DNA from: Clostridium akagii DSM 12554
Lineage (GTDB): Bacteria; Bacillota; Clostridia; Clostridiales; Clostridiaceae
Assembly (NCBI RefSeq): GCF_000686725.1
Contig: NZ_JMLK01000014.1
Span: 79,471 to 143,470 of the forward strand
Reading direction: 5' to 3'
DNA length: 64,000 nucleotides
Shown here: positions 62,447 to 64,000 of the stretch, in pieces
Position numbering within the stretch: the first letter of the stretch is position 1
Layout of the letters: each line of letters starts with the position of its first letter
Made by a program: the position numbers and the translations under genes
The notes under the pieces: generated by a model
The model's database searches: none
What the model was told of the DNA's origin: nothing
What the model saw: the letters and a program-made list of their open reading frames with translations, nothing else

Positions 62447-63119
62447 TTAGAATACTCCTTATGTCACGATTAATAATACCAGCATTTAAAATCATTAAAC
62501 TAGGAAACGCAAGAAAAATTCTTTTATATTTAAGAACTTTGTTATAATATACACTCAATGAAATCTTTGAATAATTTAAAATGACTCTTCTTAATTCCAT
62601 TGCATCTATTATTGATTTTAATGTATCTAAAAAGAAGTATAATACCAAAAATATTGCTAAATCAGCTTTAACTTGTATAGGAATGGAATAAATCATCCTA
62701 TTAATTATTGGGTGTAAATTTTTCACTAATATAAATGCAAGAAAACCCCATAAAAGCGAGTACTTAATGCAGATATATCCGTGGACATTTCCTATGTTAT
62801 CACTATAGTCCCACCATTTACAATCAAAAATTTTCTCTAAAATGAATCCTGTGATATATTCTAGTACAGTTACCAAAATTATTGAACATATAATACTCAT
62901 TATAAATGATTTTAAATAATCTTTAAAAACATTATCAAATAATCCTAAAGATTTAATCACCATTATAGCACCAAATCCATAAATCGGGCAAAAAAAACTT
63001 GTCAAAAATCCTCTATTTATGAGTTTTCTTTCATTTATGCTAGCAAAAATTGTCTCCAGCATCCACCCTAAAAAAGAATAGGTCGCAAAAAATAATATAA
63101 AATCTGAATAACTCCACAA
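62397..63119 (-). CDS. CmpB-type putative ABC-transporter membrane protein (type IV family)
   Basis: Membrane protein of about 240 residues with six or so spans. The N-terminus FATYSFLGWMLETIFASI followed by RKLINRGFL and FCPIYGFGAIMVI is the diagnostic start of the PF06541 family, known only as putative ABC-transporter type IV. A WW/DYSD segment and tail of charged residues follow. The start is TTG: AAAGGAGA lies 10 nt before the TTG at 63119, while a TTG at 63128 is too close. Its 3' end overlaps the HD gene by 50 nt. Function not established for the family. Confidence 0.85.
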   Translation of the reverse strand: MWSYSDFILFFATYSFLGWMLETIFASINERKLINRGFLTSFFCPIYGFGAIMVIKSLGLFDNVFKDYLKSFIMSIICSIILVTVLEYITGFILEKIFDCKWWDYSDNIGNVHGYICIKYSLLWGFLAFILVKNLHPIINRMIYSIPIQVKADLAIFLVLYFFLDTLKSIIDAMELRRVILNYSKISLSVYYNKVLKYKRIFLAFPSLMILNAGIINRDIRSILNEKFDKIKIELKSRFQ

Positions 63120-63350
63120 AACTATCAATCTCCTTTCAATAAAATACTTATAATAATGTCGCCTAAAAAAATATCTAAATATTTAGCTTATATTAATTTC
63201 CACAAGCACGAATAAGGTTCGAAATAATAATTCGGACGTTTGATTTAATTCTACTTTAGCACAAAGTCTTTTATACCGTCAATGGTTTTACTTTATATAT
63301 ATAATTATCCTTATTTTTCAATCACTTATAGTGATCTTCATATAAGTGCA

Positions 63351-63377
63351 ACTGTCTTTAAACTAATTCATATAATA
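63351..63377 (+). promoter_or_regulatory. Candidate sigma-K promoter of the collagen-like gene
   Basis: AC (63351-63352), 16-nt spacer, CATATAATA (63369-63377) fits the mother-cell sigma-K pattern AC-N16-CATAnnnTA, 61 nt before the ATG. It lies in the 318-nt divergent region 63120-63437, in which nothing else was recognised. Confidence 0.45.
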
Positions 63378-63437
63378 AAGTACTGAAATATTTAACTAGA
63401 AAACAAAAGATATAAATTAGATAAAGGAGGATAATAT

Positions 63438-64000
63438 ATGAATTTCGATATAAAATCAAATAAAAATAGCCATAAAAATGTAAGTAAATATACTCAAAAT
63501 GCAAAAGCAGAACCCTATAATAACTTCATGGGAGAACAGTGCTACGGCTTAGATGACAGTACAAAATGTCATCCTACCTGCCCTACTGCACCTACTTGCC
63601 CAACCGGCCCTACTTGTCACACTGGTCCTACCGGTCCTACTGGTCCTACTGGTCCTAAGGGTGCTACTGGTCCTACCGGTCCTACTGGTTCCGCTGGTCC
63701 TATTGGTCCTACTGGCCCTACTGGTGATGCCGGTCCTACTGGTTCTGTTGGTCCTATTGGTCCTACTGGGGCTACTGGTTCTACTGGTCCTACCGGTTCT
63801 GCTGGTTCTGCTGGTGCTGCCGGCCCTACTGGTCCTATTGGTCCTACTGGGGCTACTGGCGCCACCGGTTCTACTGGGGCTACTGGTGCCACTGGTCCTG
63901 CCGGTTCTGCTGGTATTGCTGGTCCTACTGGGGCTACTGGTATTACTGGTGCCACTGGCTCTACTGGCGCTACCGGGGCTACTGGTATTACTGGTGCCAC
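63438..64000 (+). CDS. Collagen-like GXT-repeat spore-surface protein (5' part, runs off the window)
   Basis: Open frame of 187 codons to the window edge. The ATG at 63438 has AAAGGAGG 7-8 nt upstream. Residues 1-45 are polar; 46-65 contain spaced cysteines ([19 protein letters not shown]), which could cross-link chains. From about residue 66 onward the protein is a pure Gly-X-Y collagen repeat dominated by GPT, GAT and GST, typical of BclA-like exosporium filaments and distinct from the GPR/GYQ repeat of the BclA-like protein near 37 kb. The repetitive DNA opens a long false frame on the other strand. The C-terminal head lies beyond the window. Confidence 0.9.
   Translation, partial: MNFDIKSNKNSHKNVSKYTQNAKAEPYNNFMGEQCYGLDDSTKCHPTCPTAPTCPTGPTCHTGPTGPTGPTGPKGATGPTGPTGSAGPIGPTGPTGDAGPTGSVGPIGPTGATGSTGPTGSAGSAGAAGPTGPIGPTGATGATGSTGATGATGPAGSAGIAGPTGATGITGATGSTGATGATGITGA

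Noticed and set aside
63617..64000. Long minus-strand reading frame rich in Ala-Pro-Val
   Set aside because: It is the antisense image of the Gly-X-Y collagen repeat, has no ribosome site and is wholly explained by the plus-strand gene starting at 63438.

Overview
The window is low-GC, gene-dense DNA that reads as a chromosome segment of an anaerobic, spore-forming Clostridium-type firmicute. The support is a tricistronic ger germinant-receptor operon, a Spo0E-like phosphatase, two collagen-like (BclA-type) spore-surface proteins, strong AGGAGG-type ribosome sites, TTG/GTG starts and a hydrogenase-4-like membrane complex. No rRNA, tRNA, CRISPR, phage or transposase gene was seen. The species cannot be fixed from the sequence.

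Layout. 1-3.4 kb (minus): a polar amino-acid ABC importer with three tandem paralogous binding lipoproteins, each with its own promoter. 3.5-6.3 kb (plus): an ArsR-type regulator and a four-domain CoA-disulfide-reductase/rhodanese/TusA/DsrE fusion for sulfane sulfur. 6.4-11.5 kb (minus): a complete urease operon, ureABCEFGD. 11.7-15.8 kb: a CBS-pair protein, two cysteine-type glutathione peroxidases with an OhrR-type box in front and ohrR behind, a MntH transporter and a Spo0E-like peptide. 16-21.3 kb: a PHP phosphatase, an HxlR regulator and gerA-gerC-gerB. 21.4-28.8 kb: an ABC-F protein, a TetR/MFS divergent pair with two operators, a second MFS carrier and a membrane-anchored oleate hydratase. 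28.9-35.9 kb: paired PH-domain membrane proteins (YdbS/YdbT type), a MarR plus heme membrane protein unit, a PH-SHOCT protein, a methyltransferase with a glycosyltransferase remnant, and a ClC transporter. 35.9-38.5 kb: a frameshifted BclA-like gene and a MarR/flavin-protein pair with three operators. 38.5-42.7 kb: the deoxyribonucleoside operon deoR-deoC-deoB-pdp. 43-48.8 kb: a UDP-sugar dehydrogenase convergent with a four-gene surface-glycan cluster.

48.9-57.2 kb is the most unusual part. A single-chain tandem MarR protein is transcribed away from a six-gene complex-I-like operon (two antiporter-like subunits, NuoH-like, HyfE-like, large subunit, ferredoxin-small-subunit fusion). The large subunit has lost all four nickel-iron cysteine positions, so this is an energy-converting-hydrogenase-related (Ehr-type) complex whose redox partner is unknown. 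Behind it lie a STAS-like protein and a ketoacyl-synthase-III homologue without the usual His and Asn, separated by a 186-nt near-palindrome.

59.3-63.1 kb (minus): a five-gene block (CmpB-type membrane protein, HD protein, TetR, FtsX-like permease, LolD-like ATPase) with a palindromic operator. The window ends inside a GXT-repeat collagen-like gene preceded by a sigma-K-like promoter.

Two families of short intergenic repeats are scattered through the window: an AAGTGAC-based repeat at gene 3' ends, and a 49-bp element. All functional names come from reading motifs; no searches were run.
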